A model generated the notes under the pieces. The model ran no database searches. It saw only the letters and a list, made by a program, of their open reading frames with translations, and was not told where the DNA came from. A DNA stretch of 64,000 bases from Augochlora pura (taxonomy: Eukaryota > Arthropoda > Insecta > Hymenoptera > Halictidae): the NCBI RefSeq assembly GCF_028453695.1, contig NC_135774.1, forward strand, positions 5,766,001 to 5,830,000, given 5' to 3'. Below are positions 32,746 through 44,010 of this stretch, piece by piece. Position 1 is the first letter of the stretch, and every line of letters starts with the position of its first letter. The translations under genes and the position numbers were made by a program.

Positions 32746-33250
32746 ATTGAGCAATTGTTTCCTATTCCCATCGAAAAGTCTGAAGTACTCAAAAATAAAG
32801 ATGGTGTTATGTAGTTCCACCTGTTTGTACGCCATACATTGTTGGCAGGCTGGTGTATTGTCAAGTAGGCAACAGCTTAAAGCATCCAGCAGGTGTCACC
32901 CTAAGTCATGCCGACTAATGTACCGGAAATACATTCGCGCAGCAGTGCATACAAAGGGGTATGTGCACCGTGTGCACCGAAACGTCGCCTGCAGCCTGAT
33001 ATCGCGGATCAAAAAAGTGCAGGCTGGACTATGGATCGTAGACGAGTCCGACACTGGTCTTAATTGAGTCCGAACGAACGTCTGCGACGACCCCGAATCG
33101 AGAATCGATTCAATTTCATTTTATTGGCGCGCTGCAATTGCAGTTGGAGCATCTTGGCGGTTCTAATTTGTTCTTGCCTGAGATTCGCAGCTTTCGATGT
33201 CTGTGAAAAATCGACTCGATCGCTGTGATATCTGCATTTTGGCAAACTCT
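32746..33250. other. unique island; no gene recognised
   Basis: Balanced composition with a 114-codon plus ORF (32723-33067) starting in AT-rich repeat. It shows no recognisable domain and is opposed by minus ORFs near 33060-33325. Confidence 0.4.
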
Positions 33251-33900
33251 TCTGAATCGAGGATTCAATTTTTCAGCATTCAACATTTGATATTCAAAAG
33301 TGGATATCCAGTATTCAATATACAATATTCAATAATCCATATTCAATGTTCAGTGTTCAATGTTCCATATTAAAAGTTCAATGATCAATGTTCAATATTC
33401 AATATTCAATTATCAATGTTCAATATTCAATATTCAATATTCAATACTCAAAAATCAATACTCAGTAATGAATATGAAATACTTAATATTGAACAGTTAA
33501 TATTCACCATTCAATTATCAATAATCAATACTCAGTACTGAATACCCAATACTTAATATTAAAGAGTCAATATTTAATGTTCAATGAACAAAACTCTTAC
33601 GCAATACCCAATATCGAATAGTCAATATTCAGTATTCAATGCTTAATTTTCAATATTCAATATTCAGTAGTCAATACCCAATATTGAATATTCAATGGAC
33701 AATACTTAAATGCTCAATATTCAATAGTCAATAATCAATACTCAATAACTAGTATTCAATATTATATAATCAAAAGTCAGCGTTGAATAGTCAATATTGA
33801 ATATTTAAAATTCAATTCTCAATGCTGAATATTGAATATTGAATGTTCACCAGCTTATTCAATATTAATACTAAATAATTAGTATATAATATTACATATT
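33251..33900. repeat. AATATTCAAT palindromic repeat, second block
   Basis: ATTCAATATTCAATGTTCAAT repeats, mostly in the same sense as 30240-30870, switching to ATTGAATATTGAATG at the right end (33820-33850). Confidence 0.9.
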
Positions 33901-34495
33901 CACATAACCGTGGAGTTCGGATGACGTCGTTCCAATCTGAAATCTTTGGTTCGACGTTCGTCAAGAATATTTTGCAGCCTAACAATATTTTCTCCGCGGT
34001 TTACCCGGCAGAGGAAACCGGCCGCAAGAAATACTTTTGATGGATCGTTTAATGCTAGAGTGTGTCTTCCGGCTGCTCCATCTGTAACTGCAAAACATCC
34101 GAAACGTCTTGCGTCACGCTCCGTCATTAATCAACGGGGATGCACGCTCTAATTATTGCCCTTGTATTAACCGGTTGTTCCTCCTATCAATCGGCTTCTT
34201 CGGGCCACGAAAAACGCATTGCAACTCCCGGTGAATCATCGACGAAACCGACAAAAAGTCGTCGTCTCTTCTGCGGTCGAGTCTGGTTAGCTCGTCGACG
34301 CGTCGTTATCTATCGCTGCCAATTTTTGGGTGAAACGATAACGCGTGATTTTAGGACAATTTCATTGCGTCGAGGGGTCGTCGACGTGTCAAAAATTGAC
34401 CTATCGCGTTCCAAAATAATTGTTATTCTAACAAAGTTCAATAAATCGCGGTCGAATCGATTTTTCGCAACAGTTCAATTCTGCGGAAAGAATTA
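33901..34495. other. CpG-rich unique island; no gene recognised
   Basis: ORFs of 75 (minus) and 68-118 codons (plus) overlap and lack motifs. A sentence of about 45 bases (GTTCAATAAATCGCGG, then CAGTTCAATTCTGCGGAAAG at 34436-34493) recurs at 35069-35125, so the two islands share a repeated segment. Confidence 0.45.
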
Positions 34496-35000
34496 ACGTC
34501 TATTTTATATCTGAACGTCTTACGATCCAAAATGGATATCGTTAACACGCCCGATTTATATTTATTTACTGTCTGACGGACGTCTTTAACGCATCATATT
34601 ACTGGCGTTAAAAGGGACGTCCATTTTGGAGCTGGACGTTTTACATCCTAAAATGGACGTCTTTAAGACATCTGTTTTACGTTCGTTTCAGAAATGACTG
34701 TCTACCTCCCTAGAATGAACGTCTTCCAGACGTCTCATTGCAGACATTAAAACGACATCAAATTCAAGACGTCTTTGAAACAGTTCAAAAACGAAAATTC
34801 ACAAGGTTTATAACTTTGACGTAACGATCTTAAAGGCTATTTGAAGACAGACACCCTAAGATGTCCTAAGAATGTCTGAAAACAGATGTCCCATAACAAG
34901 CGATTTATAGACAGCTTATAGGAGTCCCAAAGCAGGCATCCCATAACAAAGGTCTTAAACACGACTTAAAAACGTCTCAATCGTCTTCCCACTCAACAGT
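34496..35000. repeat. GACGTC-type repeat, block 12
   Basis: This contains AAAATGGACGTCTTTAAGACATC and GGACGTCCATTTTGG modules. It is bracketed by two copies of the CAGTTCAATTCTGCGGAAAG segment, so a duplication may have spread around it. Confidence 0.85.
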
Positions 35001-35760
35001 GATGATTCCAGGGCACCGCTAAAATTGATTTATAACGTTCTAAAATAATTGTTACACCAACAAAGTTTAGATTCAATAAATTGCGGCGGAACTGATTTCG
35101 CGGCAGTTCAATTCTGCGGAAAGAAAGTTCGTCCGGCTAGATGGAACGCATCGACAGCCTCGAGGAGCGTATCACCTCCAAAAGAGAGAGAGAGAGAGGG
35201 AGAGAGAGCGCGAACGCGAGCGGATAGGGTTGACGAGGGTGACGCTCCACGGTTAGTAGGAGGCACTTGCCTCGCCGAGGGGTCGAAGTTCCTCCCCGAG
35301 TGGAAAGTTCGATGATCGTGGCTCGAGAACTTTCGCAAGATCGTCAAGAGCCTCGGCCTATTCTCGACAATTTGATTCCGGAAGAGACACTTCTCCGTGG
35401 GTGTACTTCGACGGCGGGGTGATTGCGCCGCGGCGCGACGCCCTCGCAGCCTGGCGACTGTTTAACGTCGAGAATTGATCGGATGTGCTCGGGGGAGCCG
35501 GCGAACCAACCAGGAAGTCCCTGTCCGAAATCCGACCGTCTAAACGGAGCCATCGGCGCGCATCGGAAATTTCGAGCGGCACCAAACTTCGCAAACTCTT
35601 TTTCGCGGTGTCGTCGCGCGGCTAGAATTCCAGGCTTCTTTTCGGGGTAATGACACGCGGCGCTCCGCCTGTCTTCTCAGCGATCTCTTCATTTTAATTG
35701 GAATCGTGGACGAATATTCTTCAAGCCGCACGGGCTTGATAATGCTTCGACGAGATTGAG
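35001..35760. other. CpG-rich unique island; no gene recognised
   Basis: GC-rich sequence with a short GA microsatellite (35183-35208). ORFs on both strands overlap heavily (35049-35315 plus, 35108-35347 minus, 35344-35594 minus, 35423-35650 plus) and none is convincing. Confidence 0.4.
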
Positions 35761-35999
35761 GACATGTTCTATTATGATGAATTTATTTCATGATGAACAG
35801 CGGGGAGTAGGACATTTTTTATCAATTATTTTCTGTCGTAATTCTGCTGTTAATGGAATGAATTTTATTTGAATTGCTTTCGAGACTGGAATATGGAAAT
35901 ATTAGGTTTAATTAAATAGTTAGTAGAATTATAAATATAAATGATTATTAGATTTTTATCATATCTTGTAACTGACATATGAGAAATTATTGGTTATGC

Positions 36000-36370
36000 A
36001 ATAAGCTTTGAACATCTTGGAGACGTCCACTTTAGGTATGGACGTGTTCCAACCTAAAATGGACGTTTTAAAAACGTCAATTTGACGTTCATTTTAAGCC
36101 TGAACATTTCATGCCATAAAATGGACGTCTTCAAGACGTTCGGTTTACATTCATTTTAGTTGTGGACGTCTCCCATCCCATAATGGGCGTCTCTAAGACG
36201 TCTTATTCCAAACGTTAACACCATGTAAAATCCTTTAAAACGTTTCCAAGACGTTCCAAAACTGACTTTCCATAAAAATATTAAAGTCAGTAGATCTTAA
36301 AAAACTCTAACAGCAGACATTCCAGGACAAACGTCCTATACACGGCTTAAAGACGTCTTGAAGTTTAAGG
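36000..36370. repeat. GACGTC-type repeat, block 13
   Basis: AAAATGGACGTTTTAAAAACGTC and GACGTCCACTTTAGGTATGG words, the same variant as at 18.7 and 34.5 kb. The preceding 240 bases (35760-35999) are AT-rich and featureless. Confidence 0.85.
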
Positions 36371-36900
36371 TAAATGAGTTGTATAACACTTAGAAACTGT
36401 GCAGTGGATTCGTCTAGAATAACAAATTGCTACAACTTTGCTTGACTTTCTGATATTACTAACTTTATAGAGGTTGGTCCACGCAACTTGTTCACCCTAT
36501 GCAACTTCCAAAATATCCATTGTGCGACAAATTGTTAAATACAAAAGTTACTTCAATTTAAAACAACATTGTACGTAGCACATTTATTGTTTTACAGACG
36601 ATACCTTTCCTCAGATTTAAAGGTTAACTCTATTTCTTAAATAGAACAATATACTTTTTATATAAAAATATTTAAGAACATCGAACTCCACGTTAAAAAG
36701 TATATACCTTTATCAACAATAATCCTTATAATTAACGAGCAATTTCGCTTGATTTCTTCAATATTTTCTTCACTTTGATTTAATATATGATACAATACAA
36801 TATAACATCACATCATATAGTATAATATAACAGAATAAAATATGATATACAATAAAGTGATATAATATAATATATCTGAATTAGTGCAGTATGTACTATA
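36371..36900. other. AT-rich desert
   Basis: AT-rich sequence without a recognised feature; TATAATA words appear at 36780-36890. Confidence 0.5.
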
Positions 36901-37680
36901 CTGCCCTTTAAACGACGCAACGTTTGCGTCGAATAAAATATAGATCGTCTTTATCTCGTAGCGAGAGCAGTCTCGAGTGCGGCTGGTTGAAGTATTGGAA
37001 ACCGAGTCCGCTGAAAATTGGCTGCTCGCGCGAGCCGTCGTGAGTACGTGTCTCGAAAATTGTAGAGTCAACAGATTCGTCATTCCGAGGAGGGCCCGAC
37101 ATGGTTCCGAAGTCACGGTAAACACCGGCGATGTTATCATGCGCATCGAAAATTCCATGGGAAAATTGTGTTGCGACAAAGTCCGGGAGCCGGTAACAGG
37201 CTGACCCAGAGGACACTCCGGCAACTCCTCTGGAGTTTCGGCGGATCGGAGAACTTCGCCGGTCCTTTGGAACTCGGCCCTGAGAATACGACCACTTGCT
37301 GCTCCACCCCGGCGCCCTCCTGGAACTTTTGCTTTTCCGCCAAAGGCGTTACCTTATCTACCATCCGCTGTCTTCCGTTTATCTGTCTTCGTCCCTCCGC
37401 CAACACGCCAGAACCCAATCTTAATTACGCGATTACACCGGGAGAATCGCGTCGCGTGTACCTAGAGTCCACAAATATTTCTCGGTAGCTCGTGGAATTG
37501 TAGACCGGTTTTATTAGTGAATTCTTCCTCTTCGATCTTATTCCGTGCGCTGTTGAGACTTAAGCTGACTTGAATGTAACGTTAAAAACTGTTGTTGGTA
37601 GCAGTTTGGAAACCAATTTTACTACCAGCACTTTGGCACTAGGTAGCACTTTGACGCTTTTGTTATAAGAGACATTGGTT
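36901..37680. other. CpG-rich unique island; no gene recognised
   Basis: Balanced composition with ORFs of 93-138 codons on the minus strand and 75-106 on the plus strand, all overlapping. No motif identifies any of them. A direct repeat of GCACTTTG words occurs near 37630. Confidence 0.4.
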
Positions 37681-37737
37681 TTTGTACGTATTTTTGACGT
37701 CTTTAACACGTCTTGAAGACGTCTTAAAGACATCTAA

Positions 37738-38002
37738 ACACGTTGACGCCGGCGTGCATCATCGGTGGGGCACACGTGTTTGCACCGTGGGGCGGTGTTC
37801 ATTTGCTTATTTGCTTGCATTTCACAAAATATATACTACAAAATAGGTTTATGTTATTTTATCTGAATATTATGAATATATATTCAATAGTAAAAACATA
37901 GAAATTCAATATTATAAACTTAACATAATTATTTCATTTTTGTAAATTTCGGGCGCCGACTCACAGAGAAAATCGTGAATATCGGCACCGGCGTCAACGT
38001 GT
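37738..38002. mobile_element. MITE with ACACGTTGACGCCGG TIR
   Basis: The ends ACACGTTGACGCCGG and CCGGCGTCAACGTGT form a 15-bp inverted repeat around a 265-bp noncoding interior. The TIR resembles the CACGTTCGTCGC termini at 9193. The flanks (GACATCTAA and AAAAGACG) look like a GACGTC core whose TTAA has mutated, which fits a piggyBac-type element. Confidence 0.75.
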
Positions 38003-38246
38003 AAAAAGACGTGCATTATTTTAGGTCGTAAGATAGTAGGGCCTAAAATAGAAATAAATATAGGAGATATAAATTGATCGTAAATAAATAATCGTTTAAA
38101 AATCTTCAGACTTCTTGAAATATATTGTTTAAGAGTACAGGTATAAAACTAGTAAAAAATTGATCTTTATAACTTTTTTAGATTATTTTAAATCGTTCAA
38201 ATAACAGATAGTGCAAATATGTCTGGCGCAGAACATTCGAAACGTC
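38003..38246. other. AT-rich sequence with GACGTC remnants
   Basis: Short spacer between two MITEs, AT-rich, starting with a GACGTGC word. No feature is recognised. Confidence 0.45.
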
Positions 38247-38601
38247 TTAACACGTGCGTCGGCCATCGTGAATCGGTCGAGTTTCTTACTTGGTCCAATT
38301 CCGATAGTCGGAACGCTTAAGATAACGTTATATTTTATATATTAAATATAAACTAATATATAGTAAATATAATAGTGTGCGAACTTTTAATATTTTTATT
38401 TTTAATATATATTATATTTGTCGTTGTTTATTCCATTAAATTCCTGTGCTACAACTGTAATTTTCATACATGAAGTAAAAGAAATAAATAGAATCCTATT
38501 TAACTTGAATAGGACGAGTGTCGCCCACATTTGGGTGACAGGGCCCCCACACAAACGTATCTGTCACACTGGTATGCGTCAAGTGGCGACGAATGTCCTA
38601 A
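38247..38601. mobile_element. piggyBac-type MITE (CACGTTCGTCGC family), copy 2
   Basis: The left end is TTAACACGTGCGTCGGCC and the right end, GGCGACGAATGTCCTAA, is a mutated inverted match. The interior has GGGTGACAGGGCCCCCACAC, the inverse of GTGGGGGCCCCGTCACCC in the copy at 9193. The left flank is AACGTC of a GACGTC block. Confidence 0.7.
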
Positions 38602-38900
38602 AATAGATATGAAACAGTTATTTTTAAGATATTTTAAAGATGTAAAGTGTACGATAAACGTTAAAAAAAAATCGTCCTATTTGGAACGGTGTTAAGATGT
38701 CTTAAAGGCGTCCGAGAACAAAAGGATCAAAAACGTCCGAAAACGGACGTATTCAGACGGTTTAAACTCATCTTAGAGACGGCTTAAAGATAGCTTAAAG
38801 ACGTCCAATAACAAACATCTTAAAGACGGCAGGATGTTTGTAGGATGTTTCTAGAATTTCCGTAAGCATTTAAGACGTCTTAACGACATCCCAAATTGAT
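38602..38900. repeat. GACGTC-type repeat, block 14
   Basis: CTTAAAGACGTCC words plus the module AGGATGTTTGTAGGATGTTTC near 38830. Confidence 0.8.
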
Positions 38901-39293
38901 TCCATGACATAATTCACATAACCTAGACATTAGCTATGCCCGCATATACCACCAACACTCTATTTCCCATAATTGACCCCCACCGTCTCAACCCTGACTC
39001 TTTCTAATTGATGAACCCAGTATACAACTATTTTTTAATAACTGCTGCAGGGGTTATTCACATTTTAATGAACCAACGAAGTGAGTCAACTAAATGAAAT
39101 CACAACAAAATGATGAGATAGCAACAGAATAATGAAATCACAACAGAAATCTCATCATCCGTCATTGCGATCTCATCCTCCACTATTATTTCAACATTCC
39201 CCCTTTTTTCAAAAAACATACTTATTTATTTCAATCCATTGCTCCCCTTCCTACGCAATATCTCTCATCACCTTCGCCAAACATGGAACCCAG
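38901..39293. other. unique AT-rich sequence
   Basis: Includes a short repeated AAATCACAACA(A/G)AAT motif (39093-39145). No gene is recognised. Confidence 0.45.
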
Positions 39294-39504
39294 TTAATCC
39301 TTTTGGTGCCGACCAAAAGAGTCTCGTGTACAAAATGTACAAAACGAAACGTGCAAATCTTATTTAATGCAATTTCGGTAAAGTTTCGGAAAGAAATTGC
39401 AAGAATTTCGTAAAACCTGATAATTAGCAAATGTCAAAAGGGAATTATTAAGAAAGCAATATAGCTAATAACGATATATCATTGTTCGCCACTAAGAGGA
39501 TTAA
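39294..39504. mobile_element. piggyBac-type MITE (CCAAAAGA family), copy 2
   Basis: The left end is TTAATCCTTTTGGTGCCGACC and the right end is GTTCGCCACTAAGAGGATTAA, an inverted match with a few differences. It is bounded by TTAA, 211 bp long and noncoding. The left end resembles that of the element at 27427. Confidence 0.8.
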
Positions 39505-39960
39505 AATCCTGCATAATACACTCATAAATATTACTCTGAAAATCGTACACGTGTCTCACGCACACTAACAACGCATAAATAAAACAACGCACCCGATAAT
39601 AATAACAATTGTGTCTGCCGAGGCTAGCTCCGGGTAGACTAACATCTTTTTCCAGGCTGTCATAGAGGAAGTCGAGCATAGCACGAGGACGATAGGTGTT
39701 GCGTTACCTTAATGACTAATTTCCTCCGGCTTGCCAGCAGTGTTGCGTTTGATTAGAAAATCCCCGGCGTCGATTAACCGGCTTGTCTGCAGCAGCCTCA
39801 TTAATAGTTACGAGGCGAGGCAAGGCAAGGCTAGGAGGTCGGACCTCAGCCGCAGACATCAAACGGAGTTTGGATTTCAGTTCCTTGCAATAGAGTGGGT
39901 GAGCGTGGTCTGATAACCTACGGCTGGAAACCTCGATTTTCGAACAACGTGTCGGACACG
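39505..39960. other. unique island; no gene recognised
   Basis: Balanced composition with a GAGGCGAGGCAAGGCAAGG imperfect repeat at about 39812-39832. Short ORFs on both strands lack motifs. Confidence 0.4.
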
Positions 39961-40330
39961 TCGGACGTGCTGTCTGCTTCGCTGTGCAACTTTGATCACA
40001 ATTGTAAGTTCAGTTACGTCGTTGCATTGGCGAGACTGCGAAAAGAGATCGCTTCGTAGTTATAGGCGACCGTTGCATTTGATAATGAATGGCTTACGAA
40101 CGCCCTAAAAAGGTCCTACGATCATTCTAAAAACATCGTCCTTAAGATATAAAGGTTCTGTCAAGATTATGTCAAAGTTATGATCGCAAAAAGCGATCGG
40201 TTCGTTGTTATACGAGAGCGTTGCTTTAACCCGTGGATAATGAATGTCTTACAAATGTCCTAAAAACGTCCCACGCAATAACACGTGACTACTTAACGTC
40301 TTAGCTATGTACGACGTGCATACACGTCGT
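39961..40330. repeat. degenerate GACGTC-type remnants with a 130-150-bp repeat
   Basis: GCGAAAAGAGATCGCTTCGTAGTTATAGG (about 40037-40065) corresponds to CGCAAAAAGCGATCGGTTCG, then TTGTTATACGAGAGCGTTGC (about 40187-40226). Each is followed by GATAATGAATG, then CTTAC and CCTAAAAA words. It is a diverged two-copy repeat leading into GACGTC words. Confidence 0.6.
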
Positions 40331-40559
40331 AAAGAAATGGCAATTTTCGTCTTACAACAAAAATACTTCTCCTACAATTTATGTAAAAATGCTTATGAAA
40401 CATACTCATAAATTCTGCATATTTAAAAAAAATCCTACAACAACTGCCAAAAAAACTACACCCAGTGTGATTATTACAACGCATAATAAAATTTATCTTC
40501 TAAATAGATCGACGCAGTTATATGGTTAAAGACTTTAGTACATAGAATGTACGTTTTGA

Positions 40560-40890
40560 TTTATAAGACAGGAGGATTCTATGGCGTTTCTAAGACTTTC
40601 CTAGGACGTTTCTAAAACGTCCAATTTACAACCATTATACGTCTGAAAAACTTGCGCCCTGAGACACATGTCTTCAAGACGTCTTATTTCAGATGTTACA
40701 AGGACAACCAATTTGGGATGTCTTAAAGACGTCTAAAATGTTTTATGAACACCCTAGAAACCTCCTACTAACATCCTGCCATCTTTAAGATGTCAAGGTT
40801 GTGTCAAAGTTATGTCAAGATAATGTCGTGTCACAACAACACATGGTGTCTTAAAGTCTATCGAACCTAAAATGGATGTTTCGATTTATA
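40560..40890. repeat. GACGTC-type repeat, block 15
   Basis: Contains CCTAGGACGTTTCTAAAACG and CTTATTTCAGATGTTACAAGG modules. The preceding 230 bases (40331-40559) are AT-rich with no feature. Confidence 0.8.
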
Positions 40891-40899
40891 AGACAAGAT

Positions 40900-41143
40900 C
40901 TCTTTACTAAGCGCCCACCAGTGTGTGTCGCGAAAATCAAACGATGACAAAGAAAGTTATGAATCCAGTTCAAATTATTCATAATTTTCATTTGTTTGTT
41001 TCATGTCGTCTTGACCTCTAAACATTTTACATATATTCAAATTTACGAATATAATTTAGTTTTCGCTATAATTACAATTTAAATATCAAATTGTACCACA
41101 TCTCCATGACGGATATAGTCGTCAAACTCACTTAACTGGTTAA
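40900..41143. mobile_element. piggyBac-type MITE (CCAGTTAA family), copy 2, left-truncated
   Basis: The sequence is homologous throughout to 7645-7932: CACCAGTGTGTGTCGCGA, then TTTCATTTGTTTGTTTCA, then GGATATAGTCGTCAAAC. It ends CTTAACTGGTTAA with a clean right terminus. The left terminus TTAACCAGTTAA is missing. It is flanked on both sides by GACGTC repeats. Confidence 0.8.
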
Positions 41144-41985
41144 GGGACATCTCGATTACTAACACAGGATGTTTCTAGGCCCAAGAAATGTTTTAACGAT
41201 GTACCAAGGTGGATGCTCTTTTAGCATTTGGAAAAGACACCCAACGGGTCTAAAATGGACGTAAAATAGACGTTTTTAAGACATCTTAACGTCGCCCCAA
41301 GTTGGACGTCTTTCTAACATTTTAAATCAAACACCTTAAGAATCTAACATGGGCGTAAAATGGACGTCTTTAAGACGCCTTACGAACATCCTACAGTGGA
41401 TCTTCTTTTAACATCTGAAATAAGATACTGTAGCGCGCCAGGATATCGCAAATCCGTGTACCGAATTTCGCGGTGTCGTAAATCCCGTTTCACTTGCTCG
41501 CGACGATACTCGGGACTTTGACGAGGTTACAAAGTAACGACGCCTAATTAAAGTGACACTCGACGAAGAAACACCTTTATATATTTTAAGACTTAATCGT
41601 ACAAATTAGGTTCGAGATAGTCCAGATATTCGAGATGTGTTCTGTGCGAGAGACTGTTATCTTCTTTAATGTGATTCTTAACGAGTGTTTTTAGTCTTCT
41701 GGTGGTTCGTTATCGTGCCGTGTATAACGTCGACTTTTATTATTTATAATTTTCATTATATTATAATTCTTTTATAATTTTCAACTGATTCTCATTTTCT
41801 TTACACTTAGAATAATCATAATTTTAAGAAAACTAAATGTACACATACGTTAGCAAGGACGAAAAGAGGTTAAACACACAGCATAGCCGTAAAATTAACG
41901 CCTTTAAGGCGTCTTAACGACATCCCAAGTTGGACGTGCATTTAGCATCTGAAACGAGACGTCTTGTCTCGTGGTTCACCGTACG
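41144..41985. repeat. GACGTC-type repeat, block 16, split by a ~440-bp insertion
   Basis: Modules GTAAAATGGACGTCTTTAAG and AAGTTGGACGTC, then ACATCTGAAATAAGA, run to 41430. They resume at about 41870 with CATAGCCGTAAAATTAACGCC, exactly where the consensus unit would continue. Confidence 0.8.
41431..41868. mobile_element. possible decayed LTR or other insertion in the repeat
   Basis: About 440 bp of unrelated sequence interrupts one GACGTC unit. It starts TGTAGCGCGCCAGGATATCG, which resembles the TGTTACG-type LTR start at 49552. No matching ...CA end or target duplication is convincing, so the class is uncertain. There is no ORF. Confidence 0.4.
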
Positions 41986-42650
41986 CCTAACTGACCTAAG
42001 TGATACCCCTGAAGTGAACCCCTCGTCAGTGATGTTTAGTTTCATGCTGCAGTGAGACGCCACGTGATCGGATATTGAGCCGAACGAAATTTAAGTTTTT
42101 CAATAATTTCTTCCATGCTGTGCTTAGCCTCTTTTCTCTTTGCCCGATATTCATTTTTATATACGGCCGTTCGGTCTCGAACACGTAACTTATCTCCGCC
42201 ATTCTCATAGTTTCCAGAAGTTCGAGAAGCTCCAGGAGACCATCGAAAGTTTCCCGCCTCGAAGGACTCCGGAACTTTCAAGGTTCCGAGGGACACTCGA
42301 CTCCACGAAAATTCTTCGTTGTGAGTACAAAATATACATCGACAAGTTCGAACGCGTTCCTTTGTAAAAGTGCCCCCCCCCCCCTTTCCTCTTCTCGACC
42401 AGAGAATTTCATCGGCATAATTCGTTTTTTTTTTATTTAGCAGACATAGTTTCACCGGGATTACGGACGGTACCTGTGGGTATTTACAGAAATGTCGCAA
42501 TTATGCGCGCGCTAAAATTAATAAATATAAAATAATAGGTAAATAAAGAAATAGATAAGTAATATGTTTTATAATAAAGAGTATAGTGAGTACTGTCTGA
42601 TAATAATAAGTCAAAAAGCTAGAAATAGATAGCACGAATTGTGAAGAATA
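41986..42650. other. unique island; no gene recognised
   Basis: Balanced sequence with a 152-codon minus ORF (42042-42500), which crosses a poly-C run (42373-42384), and a 75-codon plus ORF opposite. No motif supports either. AT-rich from 42500. Confidence 0.4.
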
Positions 42651-42654
42651 AGTA

Positions 42655-42925
42655 CTAATTGGACGTCCACTTCTGAAGGTTCTCGAAACGTATTAAAGAT
42701 ATCCATTTTATGTCCATGTTAGATCTTTAAGGTTTTTTAATTAAAATGCTAAAAGGATGTCCACTTTAGAATGTTCTTCAGACGTCTTACGAACGTTCAT
42801 TTTACGTCCATAATAGATCCCTAAGATACTTTATTTCAGATTTTAAAAGGCCGTCCAACTTGGGACTCCGTTAAGACGTCTTAAAGACGTCCATTTTACG
42901 TCCATGTTAGGTCTTTAAAACTAAA
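42655..42925. repeat. GACGTC-type repeat, block 17
   Basis: CCATTTTACGTCCATGTTAG and TTATTTCAGATTTTAAAAGG modules are present in repeated units. Confidence 0.85.
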
Positions 42926-43448
42926 TTTGCTCTCAATTCCTCGAATAGCTCGCGCGTTCGAATAGTTCTCGCGTCAAAGAAAAGTCCGAACCGTCATTAT
43001 GCAGAGTTCCTCGCTAGGTTCGTTATGCGAGAGTGTCATCCAAGATCACGTGACTTGCCGTCGGAAGCCGGAGGATCAAATGAAAAGATCCAAGATTTGA
43101 AATCCCGGTTATCAAGCTCGCTAGAACGGGATTCGGGTGGAAAAAACGAAAGTCGTCTCCAGCGAAACTTTAAATCTACTTCACTGATTCCCCTGAACTG
43201 AAACAAATGAACCCGCAATTACGTTTCTTGTTCGGTCCGCCGAGTGGGCATGCACAACGCCGACTGGTTTTCCCCCCTGAGCTACCCCCAACGACCATTT
43301 TAGTACTTGCCAAGAGAAATTCGCGAGACTTTTCGCAAATATTTCTTCCAGTCTTACATTGGACTCGGATCTAGCGTAAGATAAACAACCGCGACTAACA
43401 ACTTTGCTCGTGAAATCACTGCTACGCTTTAAGTGTTCTACCCCTTTC

Positions 43449-43450
<2 letters not shown>
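42926..43450. other. CpG-rich unique island; no gene recognised
   Basis: Overlapping minus-strand ORFs (60 and 90 codons) without motifs. It ends at a TA microsatellite. Confidence 0.4.

Positions 43451-43451
<1 letters not shown>

Positions 43452-43495
<44 letters not shown>
43452..43495. repeat. (TA)n microsatellite
   Basis: About 21 perfect TA dinucleotides, followed by TTTATTTATTTATT. Confidence 0.97.
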
Positions 43496-43500
<5 letters not shown>

Positions 43501-43564
43501 TATTTATTTATTTTATATACTTTAGAAATAAATATGTATTTTTATTATACTTAGAAAGTGTACA

Positions 43565-44010
43565 TTTATCCCAAGTTTGACGTCCTTTTAACATGTAAAA
43601 TAAGAGACCTTAAAGGTCTACCTTGGACGTAAAATAGACGTATTTAATACGTCTTAACAACTAAGTTGAACGTCTTATTAACATTTGAAACAAGCCGCAT
43701 TGAAGACCTAACGTGTACGTAAAATGGATGTCTTTAAAACGTCTTAACTACGAGCCAAGTTGGACGTCCTTTTAGCATCTGAAATAAGATACCATAAAGA
43801 TTTTAAATGGATGTAAAATGAACGTCCTTAAGACGTCTTAACGACATTCCAAAATCGACGTCCTTTTAAAGTTTGGAATAAGACATCTTAAGGATCTAAA
43901 ACGGACATAAAAAAGGGCGTCCCAAGTTCAATGTCGTAACATCTGAAACAAGACACCTCAAACATCTGCCATAGCCGTAAAATGAACAATCTTTAAGACA
44001 TCTGAAAATA
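43565..44010. repeat. GACGTC-type repeat, block 18: ~92-bp higher-order units
   Basis: The word (G)ACGTCCTTTTAACATCTG starts at about 43579, 43668, 43763 and 43857, with a shortened copy near 43929. This gives unit lengths of about 89, 95, 94 and 72. Each unit continues AAATAAGACACCTTAAAGA, then GTAAAATGGACGTCTTTAAG, then GTCTTAACGACATCCCAAG. This shows the higher-order structure of the family most clearly. Confidence 0.85.

Noticed and set aside
42042..42500. 152-codon minus ORF
   Set aside because: It crosses a poly-C run and shows no motif, with an opposing ORF on the other strand.
43565..44010. CRISPR-like array
   Set aside because: Units are ~92 bp, diverged throughout with no repeat/spacer contrast, and the DNA is eukaryotic.
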